From positions 86,596,899-86,660,898 of the forward strand of contig NC_073313.1 of the NCBI RefSeq assembly GCF_027595985.1: a DNA stretch of 64,000 nucleotides, written 5' to 3'. Source of the DNA: Sorex araneus. Taxonomy: Eukaryota; Chordata; Mammalia; Eulipotyphla; Soricidae. Position 1 is the first letter of the stretch. Every line of letters starts with the position of its first letter. Positions 1 through 10,435 of the stretch are shown one piece after another. The translations under genes and the position numbers were made by a program. The notes beneath the pieces are model-generated. The model was not told where the DNA came from. It saw only the letters and a program-made list of their open reading frames with translations, and did no database searches.

Positions 1-3
1 ATA

Positions 4-192
4 GGGGCCAGAAAGGTAATACGGTGGGCAAGGTACTTGCTTTGCATGCAGCCAATGTGGGTTTGGTCTCCGGCATCGCAGATGGTCTCCTGAGTTCCAT
101 CCATAGTGATTCCTGAGTGCAGAGCCAGGAGTGAACTCTGCCAGGTGTGCCTTTCCAGGTGTGCTCCCACCCCACTAATAAAATAAATCTAT
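4..192 (+). mobile_element. SOR-type SINE, diverged
   Basis: A tRNA-like head (degenerate A box, B-box-like segment near 60-75) is followed by the family body with its signature words gattcctgagtgcagagccaggag and caggtgtg. It is truncated or altered at the tail, where a CAGGTGTG segment is repeated. Confidence 0.8.
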
Positions 193-271
193 GTTAGGTT
201 CAGGTTACTACTAGAGAAAAAAGAGGAGACTAAGTGGAATCTGCGGGCTAGTCATTCAAAATTTGATAGTC

Positions 272-480
272 TGAGGGCTGGAGAGATAGTATGGGGCTTA
301 ATGGGCGTGTCTTACATGCAGCCAGCCCAAGTTCAATCCCTGGTACTGCCAGGAGTTAAAGCCATAAGCACCACTTGGTGTAGCCCCCCCAAAAGGAAAA
401 ATTAAGATAAAATTTAGTAGTCAGTGCCCACGTTTCATATGTGAGGCCCTTGGGTTTGATTCCTGGCACCACAAAATAGT
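272..480 (+). mobile_element. Degraded SINE plus a tRNA-head fragment
   Basis: The head and tail words of the SOR SINE are recognisable at 272-403, but the middle is deleted. A second short piece at 415-477 keeps only a B-box-like core (gggtttgattcctgg). Confidence 0.55.
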
Positions 481-725
481 AAGATTTGGTAGGGTAGGCC
501 TCTGTGAAGCAATGATAGTTGAGAACGATCTGATGGGGGTGAGGAAGGGAATATTTTGTGACCTATGAGAATAGCACACCAGGAAGAGGAAAGACACAGG
601 ACTGGTGGTTGCCAGTGGCTGAGGGAACGAAGAAAGAGGAAGTAACTGCTTAATGAGTAAAGGGTTTTTTTTCCGGATAATGAAAATGTTTAGGAACTAG
701 ATGGTAGCTATCAAACATTGTGAAT
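481..725. other. No recognisable feature
   Basis: Single-copy-looking sequence. I see no exon, repeat signature or long open frame. Confidence 0.5.
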
Positions 726-727
726 GT

Positions 728-800
728 AAACAGGATGTGGCTCAGTGTTAGAGCATATGCTTGCAGGTGGGTTTGATTCCAGCAGCACAAAAAATATAGT
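728..800 (+). mobile_element. ID-like short tRNA SINE
   Basis: About 70 bp that resembles a tRNA from A box (gtggctcagtgttagagc) to B box (gggtttgattcc), followed by an A-rich tail. It lacks the SOR body. Three similar pieces occur near 10290, 57405 and 60055. Confidence 0.55.
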
Positions 801-877
801 AAAACGTAGTATTAAAATATCACTGAATTCAATTTAGATAGTTAATTTTATGGTATGTAAATCTTAGCTCTACCTGG

Positions 878-1140
878 ACTGGAGCGATAGTACAGCGGGT
901 GGGACATTTGCCTTGCATGCAGCTAGCCTGGGTTCGATTCCTCCATCCCTCTTGGAGAGCCCGGCAAACTACTGAGAGTATCCCGCCCACATGGCAGAGC
1001 CTGGCAAGCTACCCGTGGCATATTCAATATGCCAAAAACAGTAACAGCAAGTCTCACAATGGAAACGTTACTGGTGCTCGCTCGAGCAAATCAATGAACA
1101 ACGGGACAACAGTGACAGTGACGGTGACCTGTGCCTTACC
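878..1140 (+). mobile_element. Long-form tRNA-headed SINE
   Basis: The first about 85 bp are the same tRNA-related head as the common SINE. The body then switches to a different module (gagagcccggcaaactac, gccaaaaacagtaac, tctcacaatggaaacg) and ends in a short CAGTGA-type tandem instead of poly(A). Other copies lie near 9.4, 24.9, 57.3 and 59.4 kb. Confidence 0.85.
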
Positions 1141-1224
1141 TCTCTCTATATAGAGTACTGAGGAAAGTAGGAATATGAAGCTTCTTCAACTGATCTAATA
1201 AAAATCAAAAGCTAGCATCTCACA

Positions 1225-1390
1225 TGGGGCTGGTGCAGTAGCACACCAGGCTTGCCATATACGCTGCCGGCCTGGGTGTGATCCCTGGCATCCCATATAG
1301 TAGTCCCCTGAGCTCTGCCAGTATTGATCTCTGAGTGCAGAGCCAGGAGTCTGTCCTAAGCACCGCTGGGTGTGACGCCAAAACAATCTA
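1225..1390 (+). mobile_element. SOR-type SINE
   Basis: Complete head-body-tail order, moderately diverged. The tail ends in gggtgtgacgcc. Confidence 0.8.
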
Positions 1391-1504
1391 AAGATTACAT
1401 CATAAAGACTGAAAGGAAACAAAGGATCCTTAAAAGAAGATCATACCTGACTGTATAACAGCATTAAAACTAATGTTCACCCCCCAAAAAAAATAACCTA
1501 ATGG

Positions 1505-1700
1505 CCTTGTCACTTGTCATCCTGTTGATCTTCGATTTGCTCTGGTGGGCACCAATAACGTCTCCATTTGTCCCTGTCGCTTGCTAGTGTAGCCCAATGA
1601 TATCTGCTTGCTCCAGGAACAGGAAGAGCCTCAAATCGTTCATTCAGGGTTTTGACGAAGAAGTCTGACCATTTTGTTGGGGGGCAGCCATGCAGTCTTG
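1505..1700 (-). mobile_element. Relative of the long-form SINE
   Basis: Read on the minus strand, it shares the 3' module of the long-form SINE (the gacgttattggtgcccacc-like block and the terminal atgacaagtgacaag). It is attached to about 110 bp not present in the other long-form copies, so it may be a further variant or a chimera. Confidence 0.5.
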
Positions 1701-1892
1701 TAGGCAGGAGAAACAATACAGGGCTTAAGGTTCTTACCAACCCTTACTTGATCCTCAGCCTGTGCACTGCTGGAAGTGACCCACCAACTACAGCCACAAA
1801 CACCCCTGGAGAAACAAAAAATATTAATGTTTCAATGGAGGTGGGCCAGGGGAGACTGGGAAGAGAGCCTGAGATGGGGGTGATGTAGGCCA

Positions 1893-1965
1893 CATCTAGC
1901 CCTGCGAGGAGTGATTCCTGAGTGCAAAGCAAGGAGTAAGTCCTGAGAACTACTAGGTCTGGTTT
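1893..1965 (+). mobile_element. SINE 3' fragment
   Basis: Only the last about 70 bp of the SOR body remain (ggagtgattcctgagtgcaa and a diverged tail). Confidence 0.55.
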
Positions 1966-2012
1966 TAAAAAATCGGTATGCAGTATTTACTGAGGGTTAC
2001 AGACCAGTTGCA

Positions 2013-2290
2013 GTGCTCATTCAGGATCGTTTGCTTGTGATGTTTTCCAACACTCTGGTTGTAGCACTTAACAAGAATAACTGTGGTACTCACACATGTG
2101 ATCCCCGGGGTTCACATTCCTCCCACGTCCGTCGTTGCAGTGCCTGCACATCTTGGCTTGTGCATTGGAGTCTGCACACTTTACAACTCTGGGGAACCCA
2201 GATAGCAGAGGCTCATGCAGGTGACATAGGAATCAAACTCATAGCTTTATGTTTGCAACACAGACACCTTTATCCACTGAGCCATTCCTC
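2013..2290. repeat. Member of an older unnamed repeat family
   Basis: The order tggttgta...cttaacaag...gtactcacacatgtg...tctgcacacttta resembles segments at 15085-15250, 18805-18880 and 27075-27340. It ends in a reverse tRNA-like stretch (aaactcatag...gagccattcc). I do not know the family name. Confidence 0.4.
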
Positions 2291-2309
2291 CAAGTTCCTA
2301 TTATTATTT

Positions 2310-2560
2310 TTACATAGGTCTTTAGGGGACTCCCAAAAGGTGATCAGGGGCCATTCTTGGTGATATTTGGCCAAGCATGGTAGTGATTCAATACAAGGGC
2401 TTGAAAATGCAGTGCCGCTTGGGTCAGTGCTGGGGATCCCATAGGCTGCCCCCACGGTGTTCAAGGGCACTCAAGGCCAAACCCAGCAATATGCAAGAGG
2501 CCATCTGGCTCCAGAGATCAAACCCAGGTACTATCTTCCCAGTACCCAATTATTATCTTT
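2310..2560 (-). mobile_element. Very degraded SINE-like sequence
   Basis: Scattered minus-strand SINE words (gtgctggggatcccata, gagatcaaacccagg) in the right order but with large insertions. Assignment is weak. Confidence 0.3.
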
Positions 2561-2886
2561 CAAGAAATGCCTTACTCTGTAGAGTTGATTTCCTGCTTCA
2601 ACAGCTTCAAGAGGTCTCCTTTGACCATAAGGTTACCAGTCATTGTTTTTAAATTTAGTCACCATGAAATTATAAAGTTATTCTTGTTCGGATTTCAGGC
2701 ATAGAGTGTTTCAACACAAATCCCTTCACCAGTGTTCACTTCCTTCCACCTCTATGGCAGGCACTTTGCTTCTTTCTCTCTCTCCTTTTGTGCATTATGG
2801 TTTGCAATCCAGGTACTAAGAGGTCATCGTGTTTGTTCAGGGCATTTAGTATTTTTAGAGGAAAGGTAAGCTGGAGTAGCTTTTTT

Positions 2887-3055
2887 TCCATTTTGGGGTC
2901 ACACCTGGCGATGCACAGGGGTTACTCCTGGCTCTGCACTCAAGAATTACCCCTGGCAGTACTCAGGGGACCATATGGGATTCTGGGAATCGAACCCGGG
3001 TCAGCCGCGTGCAAGGCAAAGCCTTACCTGCTGTGCTATTGCTCCAGCCCTCTAA
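2887..3055 (-). mobile_element. SOR-type SINE nested in L1
   Basis: A nearly complete copy flanked by a 12-bp duplication agtagctttttt at 2875-2886 and 3056-3067, which shows insertion into the L1 3' UTR. Confidence 0.92.
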
Positions 3056-3737
3056 AGTAGCTTTTTTAACTGGGTGGGAGCTTTGGGGTGTGTATGTGAC
3101 TCCCAAGGACTCCAGGAGTACAGGAAGGTGGGTGGGGGTAGCCATCCCAATCCTAAGTAAGCCTGGAGATTTCAGTCACAAAATGTGCATAACAGAAGTT
3201 TAGCAGATAATATCTCGGTGAGGTCCATCCTGAGATGATGGAGTCGACCATGGGGCATGGCAGTGATTTTTGATTGTGGAAACAAGCAGCTGCCAGAGGC
3301 TTTGCTTGGGTGGGCACCAGGCTGACCTGCCCCCCTTCGATTTACCCTGGTCAACCTTGCATGGGTCTGAGATTAACTGTGCTGTTTTTATCTCTTTCGA
3401 GATTTACTATGGTCTCTGAAGCAGGGTCGATAAATGAGCTCGTGTAGCTGAGCTGGAGATGGTTTGTGGGTGTGACTTCCACATACCTAACTTTTGGCTG
3501 TTTAATTTCTTGAGAAATTTGGTTCCAAGTTGTTAGGATTCGGCCAGAGGCACAGTGGCAATTTGGGGGTATCAAGAAGCCTGAAGACACAATCAGGTTG
3601 CTGATGTACTTGCCCCACAGGTACAGGTTGACCTGCTGGCAGAACCGCACCTCCTCTTTTCTCTATTTTGTTTTTGGTCCCTTGGGGTATATTCTAAGAA
3701 GGGGGATTGCTGGGTCAAAAGGAAGATCAATTCCTAG

Positions 3738-5013
3738 GGGGGTTTTTATTTATTATTATTATTTTTTTAATTTTATTGAATCACCATGTGGAGGGTTACA
3801 TAGTTCTCAGGATTATGTCAGTTATACAATACTCAAACACCCTTCCCTTCACCAGTGCCCATCTTCCATCACCAACCCCCCCAGTATACCTGCCGCCCCC
3901 TCCCACCTCCCCAGTCCCCACCCTTGTAAGTGATAAGTTTCACTTCGTTTACGCCTTATCTCGATTACATTCCATGTTTCAACACACAACTCACTACTGT
4001 TGTTGGGGTTTCCCCCAAAAAAGAAACAGACAGTCCTATTGCCAAGGAGGCATTTGATAGTTCTCCACTGCTAAGAATATAGAGATATTAAGTCCCGCTG
4101 TTTGTTACATAACTTTTCTTTTTCCCCCTTGCCCCGCGCCACCGAGTTCACGCCTGTTTAGTAATCACCACGCTGCCTGACAAGGGGAAAAAAACCGAAA
4201 ACCGAAAAGGATGGTTATTTCCCGTCATCAGCAGACGTGGGGCTCTGGCTTAGTTGATAGACTAGTAGAGTGTCTGCAAGCAGTTTCTGGAACCAAAGGT
4301 CTTGCGCTGGTATCGGCTCCAGCTTGAGATTCCACCAGCGTCCCACTGTTCCATGTACATAGTTTTTCCCCTTATATCCCATTCCCACGCCACCAGGTCT
4401 GTTTGCTTAATGGACATCACACTATAGTTGACGCCACGCCGCGTTTCTTCCCGAGAAAGAAGAAAATTTCTTCTCCGCCGGCGTGGGGATATAGCTTAGT
4501 TCAGTCTAGAGAAATGGCTACCACTTTGATTGCCTTCAATATTTCAGCAACAGACTTACTCTTCTTGTTAGGATCTCCCACAAAAGTCCGATCCATTAAA
4601 ATGGAACCATTGCATATTGCTGATGCTAAGATGACATTAGGTCGCGCGGCCGCGGTAGTGGCCGAGCGGTTTTGGGTTTCTGTATAAAGTCCAGGGAAAG
4701 TACAACCAGAAATAACATCACTACAAACTTTTACCCTTTTATGGTGCTCATAAGATGGAGAAACCTAGAGAGAGGCTCGGCGTCTCCATTTTGTGCTCAG
4801 AAAGCCGCGGACCCCTGCGCTGTGCTCGGGAGGAAGGAGTTGAGAGAGAGAGGTTAAAAGAATTGGGGGATGCCCGGTTCCCACTGTTTCAGCCCGCCGT
4901 GGGGTCTCCGATCGCGTGCCGGAATTAGTTCAGTGGGCTGCTTGGAGTCCAAGGGCGCTTCCTTGGGCTCTTCCATCATGCTCGCTCCGCAGCAGGGTCC
5001 AAAGGGCCTAGGG
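3738..5013 (-). mobile_element. Unusual non-autonomous retroelement with L1-type 3' tail
   Basis: Seen: the insert splits an L1. The word cctaggg is repeated at its edges (3733-3739 and 5007-5013). Its left end is a T-rich tract, which is an A-rich tail on the minus strand. Reading 5' to 3' on the minus strand, it has a GC-rich leader from about 5006, two diverged units of about 247 bp (see 4092-4590), a G-rich purine tract (complement of about 3880-3930), the phrase cactggtgaaggg, and a terminal ggtgattcaataaaa before the A-rich tail. The last parts match the 3' ends of the shrew L1s elsewhere in this window. No minus-strand open frame of 60 codons or more was found. Inference: a composite or internally deleted L1 derivative mobilised in trans. 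It could instead be the 5' UTR of a shrew L1 joined to its 3' UTR by deletion of both ORFs. Confidence 0.65.
4092..4590 (-). repeat. Two diverged tandem units of about 247 bp
   Basis: Plus-strand landmarks recur at a constant offset: gtcccgctg at 4092 and gtcccactg at 4340, and cgtgggg...gcttagtt at 4236 and 4482. The intervening text aligns loosely (acatagtttttcccc against acataacttttcttt). The units carry CpG and short A/T runs like promoter monomers. A third unit further right (4590-4760) is possible but not convincing. Confidence 0.65.
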
Positions 5014-5434
5014 TTTTTTTTTTTTTAGTAATGCATGTATTGTTTTCCAGAAAGTCTTGGCCAGTTGACATTCCACCAGCAGTGAATGAAAAGTCAGTCC
5101 CTTTCTCCCAGTATCCAAGCCAGCACTGTTCTTTTGGGCTGTGCCAAGCTCTGTGCTGTGAGATGATATCTCATTGTTGTTTTGATTTGCATTTCCCTAA
5201 TAAATAGTGATGCAGAACATTTTTTTCATGTGCCTTTTGGCCGTTTGTATTTCTTCTTTGCAGAAGTTTCTTTTCCTCTCTTCTCCCCATTTATTGATGG
5301 GGTTGTTTTTTTTTTCTTGTAAAGTTCCACCTGTGCCTTATATATCTTTGATATCAACCCCTAATCAGATATGTGTTGGGAGGATTGCCAGTCTTGATAC
5401 CCAGCTCCACAGTAAACTCTGGATACCTTCAAGG

Positions 5435-5640
5435 GGCAGCGTGGTAGAATGACTAAGAATCCAGGCTCCGTGACAGACTGCCTAGGTCATCCCTGCTCTG
5501 CGAGTGACACTGTGTCTCAGTTTATTCACTTGTAAAATGCAAAAACCAGAACCTAGTTGACAGGGTTGAGCGAGTGAAAGGAGTTAATACATGGAAAGAA
5601 CACTTGGGCACATTGATTGGCACGAGGGAGTGTTGGTTGT
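5435..5640 (+). mobile_element. MIR SINE
   Basis: Shows the MIR order: gtggtagaatgactaag, the agactgcctagg core, gtgtctcagtttattcac, ttgtaaaatg, then gttaatacatggaaag. Ancient mammalian repeat. Confidence 0.9.
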
Positions 5641-5756
5641 AATTTTACTATCACTAGTAATCTATTGCAACCCTTTCTAATTTTATTTTTGTCTTCATTT
5701 TCTTCAGCTAGAATGGCCCTAATCTTCACCCTAATTTTCTTTAAAAAAAAACTTAA

Positions 5757-5925
5757 GCTGTGGATGGAGAGGAGTACAATGTGTAGGGTGCTTGCCTTGC
5801 ACACAGTGGACGTGGGTTCAATCCTTGGCATCCCATCCTATATGGCCCCCTGAGCACCACCAGAGTAATTGTAAGTGCAGAGCTAGGAGTAATACCTGAG
5901 CATCACCAGGTGTGCCCCCCAAAAC
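5757..5925 (+). mobile_element. SOR-type SINE
   Basis: Full-length order with a good tRNA head and a tail ending ccaggtgtgcccccc. Confidence 0.88.
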
Positions 5926-5955
5926 AGAATACTTAATAAAAAATACCTCTTAACA

Positions 5956-6125
5956 GGGACTGGAGTGATAGTACAATGGGTAGGGCACTTACCTTTTACA
6001 CAGACAAACTGAGTTTGATCCCAGCATTCCATATGGTCCCCCTGAACACCACCGGGAGTGATTCCTGAGTGCAGAGCCAGAAGTAAACCCTGAACATCGC
6101 CCAGTATGACATCCTCCCCCCCCCC
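5956..6125 (+). mobile_element. SOR-type SINE
   Basis: Full-length copy, same orientation as its left neighbour and separated from it by 30 bp. It ends in a C-run rather than the usual A-rich tail. Confidence 0.88.
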
Positions 6126-6179
6126 CCACCGGGCAAAAGAAGTTAACAAAAATATCTTTTAGTAACTCATTTTTTAAAG

Positions 6180-6348
6180 TTTATTTGTGGTGGTGGGGAT
6201 GGCTGTATGTTCTCAGTGGTACTCAGAATCTGTTCTAACATGATACCTCCACGGTGCCCAGGGACCGTATGCAGTGCTTGGGATTGAACTGGAGTTCACA
6301 GTGTGCAAGGAAATTGCCTTGACCACTACATTATCTCTTTGGCCCCTT
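6180..6348 (-). mobile_element. SOR-type SINE, old
   Basis: Diverged minus-strand copy. Landmarks are gggaccgtatg, ggattgaactgg and gtgtgcaagg. Confidence 0.65.
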
Positions 6349-6445
6349 TGCCCTATTTTTCATTCCCATCTTCCTACACCACTTGCACCATCATTCTGTG
6401 ACCTTTCTTTTTCCTTACGTAGTGTACCTTTTTTGTTTATTTGTT

Positions 6446-6794
6446 TTGATTTTTAGGCAACATCCAGAGGTACTTAGGGGTTACTTCTGACTGTGCACTC
6501 AAAAATTACTCCTTGGGGACGAAGTGATAGTACAGTGGGTAGGGAGTCTGCCTTGCATGCAGCTGACCTGAGTTCAATCTCCGGCCTCCCATATGATCCC
6601 TCGAGCACTGGCAGGAGTAATTCCTGAGTGCAGAGCCAGGAGTAACCCCTGAGCATTGCCGGGTGAGACCTAAAATGACAGAAAAAAAAGAATTATTCCT
6701 GGCAGTGCTTGAGGGACCATATGGGATGCCGAGGACCTAACCCCAGTGGACTGCATGCCAGTGCTCTCCCCACTGTACTATCACTCTCGCCCCC
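6446..6794 (-). mobile_element. SOR-type SINE split by a younger SINE
   Basis: The two halves (6446-6513 and 6691-6794) form one minus-strand copy around the insert at 6514-6690. The duplicated target is aattactcct at 6504-6513 and aattattcct at 6691-6700. Confidence 0.85.
6514..6690 (+). mobile_element. SOR-type SINE nested in a SINE
   Basis: Full-length plus-strand copy with an A-rich tail, flanked by a 10-bp duplication with one mismatch. Confidence 0.9.
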
Positions 6795-6886
6795 TAGTGT
6801 ATTTTTCTGAAGTCACTGTTTAAATACAGGGTACTAAAGGTTAGCATGTCATTAGAGGTTTTCTTTCTCAAGATTCCATTATCCAG

Positions 6887-7055
6887 GGGCCGGAGTGATA
6901 GCACAGTGGATAGGGCATTTGCCTTGCACTCGGCAGACCCAGGATTGATCCCTGGCATCCCATATGGTCCCCCAGAACTGCCAGGAGTAATTCCTGAGTG
7001 CAGAGCCAGGAGTAACCCCTGAGCATCGCTGGGTGTGACCCAAAAAGCTAAAAAA
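6887..7055 (+). mobile_element. SOR-type SINE
   Basis: Well-preserved full-length copy with tail ctgggtgtgacccaaaaagc. Confidence 0.92.
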
Positions 7056-7639
7056 AAGATTTCATTATCCTTTATAGTTTTCTTGATTTTTAACTCTGCT
7101 AGAGCAGTGTCTCTTCTTTACCTTTATTTTGAAAGGACTATTTTAAGTGTATTAAGACAGCACAGAAAAAGAAAGTCAGCACATTATAAAAATAAGATGT
7201 GTTGTTGTCATAATATTTGCCCCTGCTCTTATTTGTGCTACTTCTACTTTTATAGAATTTCTTTTTCTTTAAACTCTCTATATTTGAAATTTTGTAATTG
7301 ATATTTTGTTTCATTTTCTTCTCCTGAAAAGAACCCCCCCAAAAAAAAGATTCTATTATCAAGGAACATATCTAAATGCTCCTAGGTTTATTTGAGTCAT
7401 AACTTTTTAAAATAATAGGATTATTACTTCATATCTGCCACTTCATATTTACATCATGCTTATATTCACACACACTTCTCTCATTTTGAGCTCAACCTGG
7501 AGCCTCACTTTACCCTCATGAAGAGCTTGTTGTCATCAGCAAGTCTGGAGAAAGGTGCTGTGCATCTCTCCAACTGTCTTTAAGCCTGCACACTGGAAAA
7601 CATCTATTCATCCACACCACTGTGCTCATATTATGGTGG
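7056..7639. other. AT-rich sequence without recognisable features
   Basis: Apart from short A/T runs, I see no repeat signature, exon or RNA gene here. Confidence 0.5.
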
Positions 7640-7920
7640 AAATGGAGTTTAGCCTTGAAATAGGCCTAAAGTTTAAATCCTGGTTGTGTCTAACTAGCTG
7701 AGTAGCCTTAAGTAAGTTACTAAACTTGGGACTGGAGAGAGCTCAATAGTTTGGAGTGCCCTGAGCACCATAAAGGGAAACCAGGGAACAGTCCCAAGCT
7801 GTGCTTGGCGTAGCCCCCCCAAAACAATTTACCCAAATTTGTCAAAGCTCAATCTCCTCATCAGTGAAAGGCACCTATTAATTTCCTCACAATTTCACTT
7901 TATAAGGATTAGATCACATA
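7640..7920 (+). mobile_element. MIR SINE interrupted by a partial SOR SINE
   Basis: MIR left part (aaatcctggttgtgtct, gtagccttaagtaagttac) runs to 7726 and resumes after 7822 (aatctcctcatcagtgaaag, ataaggattag). A deleted plus-strand SOR copy occupies 7728-7822. Confidence 0.75.
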
Positions 7921-8365
7921 TCATATAATTTTTTCTTCTAAAGATGGTACAATCCAGGGTGACTTCATCCAGGTACTCAGAGGGGGTCAGGTGTGTCCCT
8001 CTGTCTGCCCCAACAGAAACTTGGCAGCATCAAACCTGCGAACCCAATTGCTGCCATGCTCATGACTGATTTTCACAAGCTCAGGACAAGCCCTTCATGC
8101 ATGAGAATGGATCCGCCAAAATATAGAGGTATGTGGGTTTTGTGACTGAAATCTCCAGGCTCACACAGAGTCAGGAATGCACCCCTTCCTCCTCCCATCT
8201 CGCTGTGCTTACAGGTCCCTGGCAGTCACGCTCATGAACTGCCTCTGGGTGCCATATAAGCTCATTCATGGCCATGATCCAGAGACTCACAAATCTCAGA
8301 AGAGAGCAACCCACTGCAGAGATGCCTCTGGACTACAAAATCACCATCCAGTTAAAAGTTTAACT
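7921..8365. other. No recognisable feature
   Basis: Ordinary single-copy-looking sequence. Open frames here are short and show no family I know. Confidence 0.5.
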
Positions 8366-8369
8366 CTAG

Positions 8370-8530
8370 AGGCTGGAGTGATAGCATAGCAGATAAGGCA
8401 TTTGCATTGCATGCAGCCAACTCGGGTTCTATCCCTGGCATCCCATATGGTCCCCTGAGCACCGCCAGGAGTAATTCCTGAGTGCATAGCCAGGTGTAAC
8501 CCCTGAACATTGCCGGGTATAACCAAAAAA
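8370..8530 (+). mobile_element. SOR-type SINE
   Basis: Full-length copy, tRNA head at left, tail cgggtataacc. Confidence 0.9.
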
Positions 8531-8665
8531 GATAAAAAATTAACTCCAGCTCTAGCACCCTATTTAAAACTTTAAAATTCCTGGAGCAACATCTCATCCT
8601 TTATGCCACTGATATACCAAGAGTAGCACACCATATTTGAAATCATGATCACAAAGATTGCTTTT

Positions 8666-8699
8666 ATATATATGTATATACATATATATATATATATTA
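8666..8699. repeat. TA-rich microsatellite
   Basis: Alternating TATA/TACATATA tract. Confidence 0.85.
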
Positions 8700-8867
8700 G
8701 TGTACAAGGCCCAAACTGTAACAACATGTTAGTATAGGGGCTTAAAGGCTCCAAGATGAGATACAACAATTTTCACATACTTTCCTCTAGGGAAAACTTT
8801 TTTGATCCTTTTTATTTGATTGTTAATAACAAGCAATACAAACTAAATTATTTAGCATCTGCCTTTG

Positions 8868-8990
8868 GGGCAGGCTTGGGTGGTAGTGGGAAAATTTGAA
8901 ATAATGGTGGTGGGGAGGTGTAATGGTGGTGGGATGGTGTTGAAATATTGAATGTAATAAATTATTGTGAACAACCTTATAAAAATAAAA
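8868..8990 (+). mobile_element. L1-type 3' end fragment
   Basis: Shares with other L1 tails in this window the order of a GGTGG-rich purine tract, gttgaaatattgaatg, tgtgaacaac, then an A-rich end. Confidence 0.6.
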
Positions 8991-9002
8991 CGGCACATTC
9001 TA

Positions 9003-9145
9003 TAAGGCCAGAACAATAGTAGAGAATGTAGGGCACTTGCCTCACTCACAGCCAAACTGTAATCAATCCTCAGCATCCTGTATGGTCCACCAAGTCCCAC
9101 CAGGAGCAAGCCCTGAGCACTGTCAGGTGTGGCCCCTCCCAAAAA
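9003..9145 (+). mobile_element. SOR-type SINE, diverged
   Basis: Head and tail recognisable; the body is shortened. Confidence 0.75.
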
Positions 9146-9293
9146 TGGCAATTCTACATTAAAATATTTATTTTGTCTTATATAAGATTATGATATATCA
9201 ATATATTTGATACATATCGTATATTAAAAGATATATATGTGGCCCCTGGTTCTCAAACACCACTAGAGAGACCCCCCAAAATATATATATATA

Positions 9294-9539
9294 ATATTGT
9301 TGTTGTCATCCCGTTGCTCATCGATTTGTTCGAGCAGGCACCAGTAACGTCTCTCATTGTGAGACTTATTGTTACTGTTTTTGGCATATCCAACATGCAC
9401 AGGTAGCTTGCCAGGCTCTGCCGTGCAGGCTCCATACTCTCGGTAGCTTGCCGGGCTCTCCGAGAGGGGCGGAGGAATCGAACACTGGTCGGCCGCGTGA
9501 AAGGCGAATGCCCAACCGCTTTACTATCGCTCCAGCCCA
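9294..9539 (-). mobile_element. Long-form tRNA-headed SINE
   Basis: Complete minus-strand copy. The head (cgctttactatcgctccagccc) lies at the right end and the tail is a CAA repeat running into a TA-rich run, not poly(A). Confidence 0.92.
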
Positions 9540-9933
9540 TATAATATTAATATAATTTAATATATACATTAAATTTGGCAGCTCTGGTCTGGCAAAAAGT
9601 AGCTTCTTGATGAATATGTTATTCCTGCAGTGACAGCAGCAGTGACTGCTGCTATTGTTGTTATTACCATTACTACTGCCCAGCCAAGCCCCTGGAAATG
9701 ACACCTCAGTGCAATCTTATCATAGACAATTTTAGAAGCACTGTGGTTAGCCATCACTTTGGCTTGTAGTTTCCAGGTCTTGCAGTACATTCGTCCAAAC
9801 TGCTGGGTGGATGACATGGTATCATGATGCTTCGATTGCATGTGATCTGAGTCTCTAATGTCAAAATGGAGTCTCTGTTTTTTCCCTGCCCAAAGACTAG
9901 CAAATAACACCACATTGTTGAGAACCAGAAACA
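9540..9933. other. No recognisable feature
   Basis: Contains a short CAG/CTG-rich stretch near 9630-9680. No gene or repeat family recognised. Confidence 0.45.
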
Positions 9934-10078
9934 GGACTGGAGAGATGGTACAGCGGGTAGAGCATTTGGCCCAGGTTTGATCCCTAGCACTTTATATGGT
10001 TCCCTGTGCCCACCAGGAGTGATCCTGAGCAGAGATCCAGGAGTAAGCCCTGAGCATAGCCAGGTGTGGCCCCAAACC
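9934..10078 (+). mobile_element. SOR-type SINE, head partly deleted
   Basis: About 20 bp are missing between the A and B boxes. The tail is ggtgtggccccaaaccc. Confidence 0.8.
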
Positions 10079-10080
10079 CA

Positions 10081-10435
10081 ATAATAATAAGAAAAAGAGA
10101 AAACTGGAATAGAGTCCCATCTGCTTTGGAGTAAAACATTCTTTCTGCACTAAGACAATCCTGTCTTATAAGAAACGTCGTAGTAATATTAACAGGAATT
10201 TATTTCCAGAAACCTTGGCAACTTTCCAATACTATTCAATGAATTTCATGAAAAGAAAGTTTAGTTGTTGGGCCCTGAATCTTGTTTAGTTACAGAGAAC
10301 ATGCCTCACATATGTGAGAGCCTGGATTCCACCTCCAGCACCAAACAATAAATGAATAAGAGAAGTTTGATTATAAAATCAACAGTAAAGTGATTTTGGG
10401 GCAGGATTTAAAAATTAGTAGTAAACACCTGCTTT
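10081..10435. other. Mostly unassigned, with an ID-like fragment
   Basis: A tRNA-B-box-like piece (gcctggattccacctcc) at about 10290-10350 is the only hint of a repeat. Confidence 0.4.

Larger units (their letters stand above)
2648..5400 (-). mobile_element. L1 (LINE-1) 3' portion, interrupted by two later insertions
   Basis: The left part (2648-3660) reads on the minus strand as an L1-type 3' UTR ending near 2648. The parts at 3660-3735 and 5020-5400 match the antisense of the terminal ORF2 region of mammalian L1s (words such as ggattgctgggtcaaa, gttttccagaaag, cattccaccagcagtg, gagatgatatctcattg, gatttgcatttccctaa). A SINE splits it at 2887-3055 and the 1.28-kb element at 3738-5013 splits it again. 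No coding capacity remains. Confidence 0.8.
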
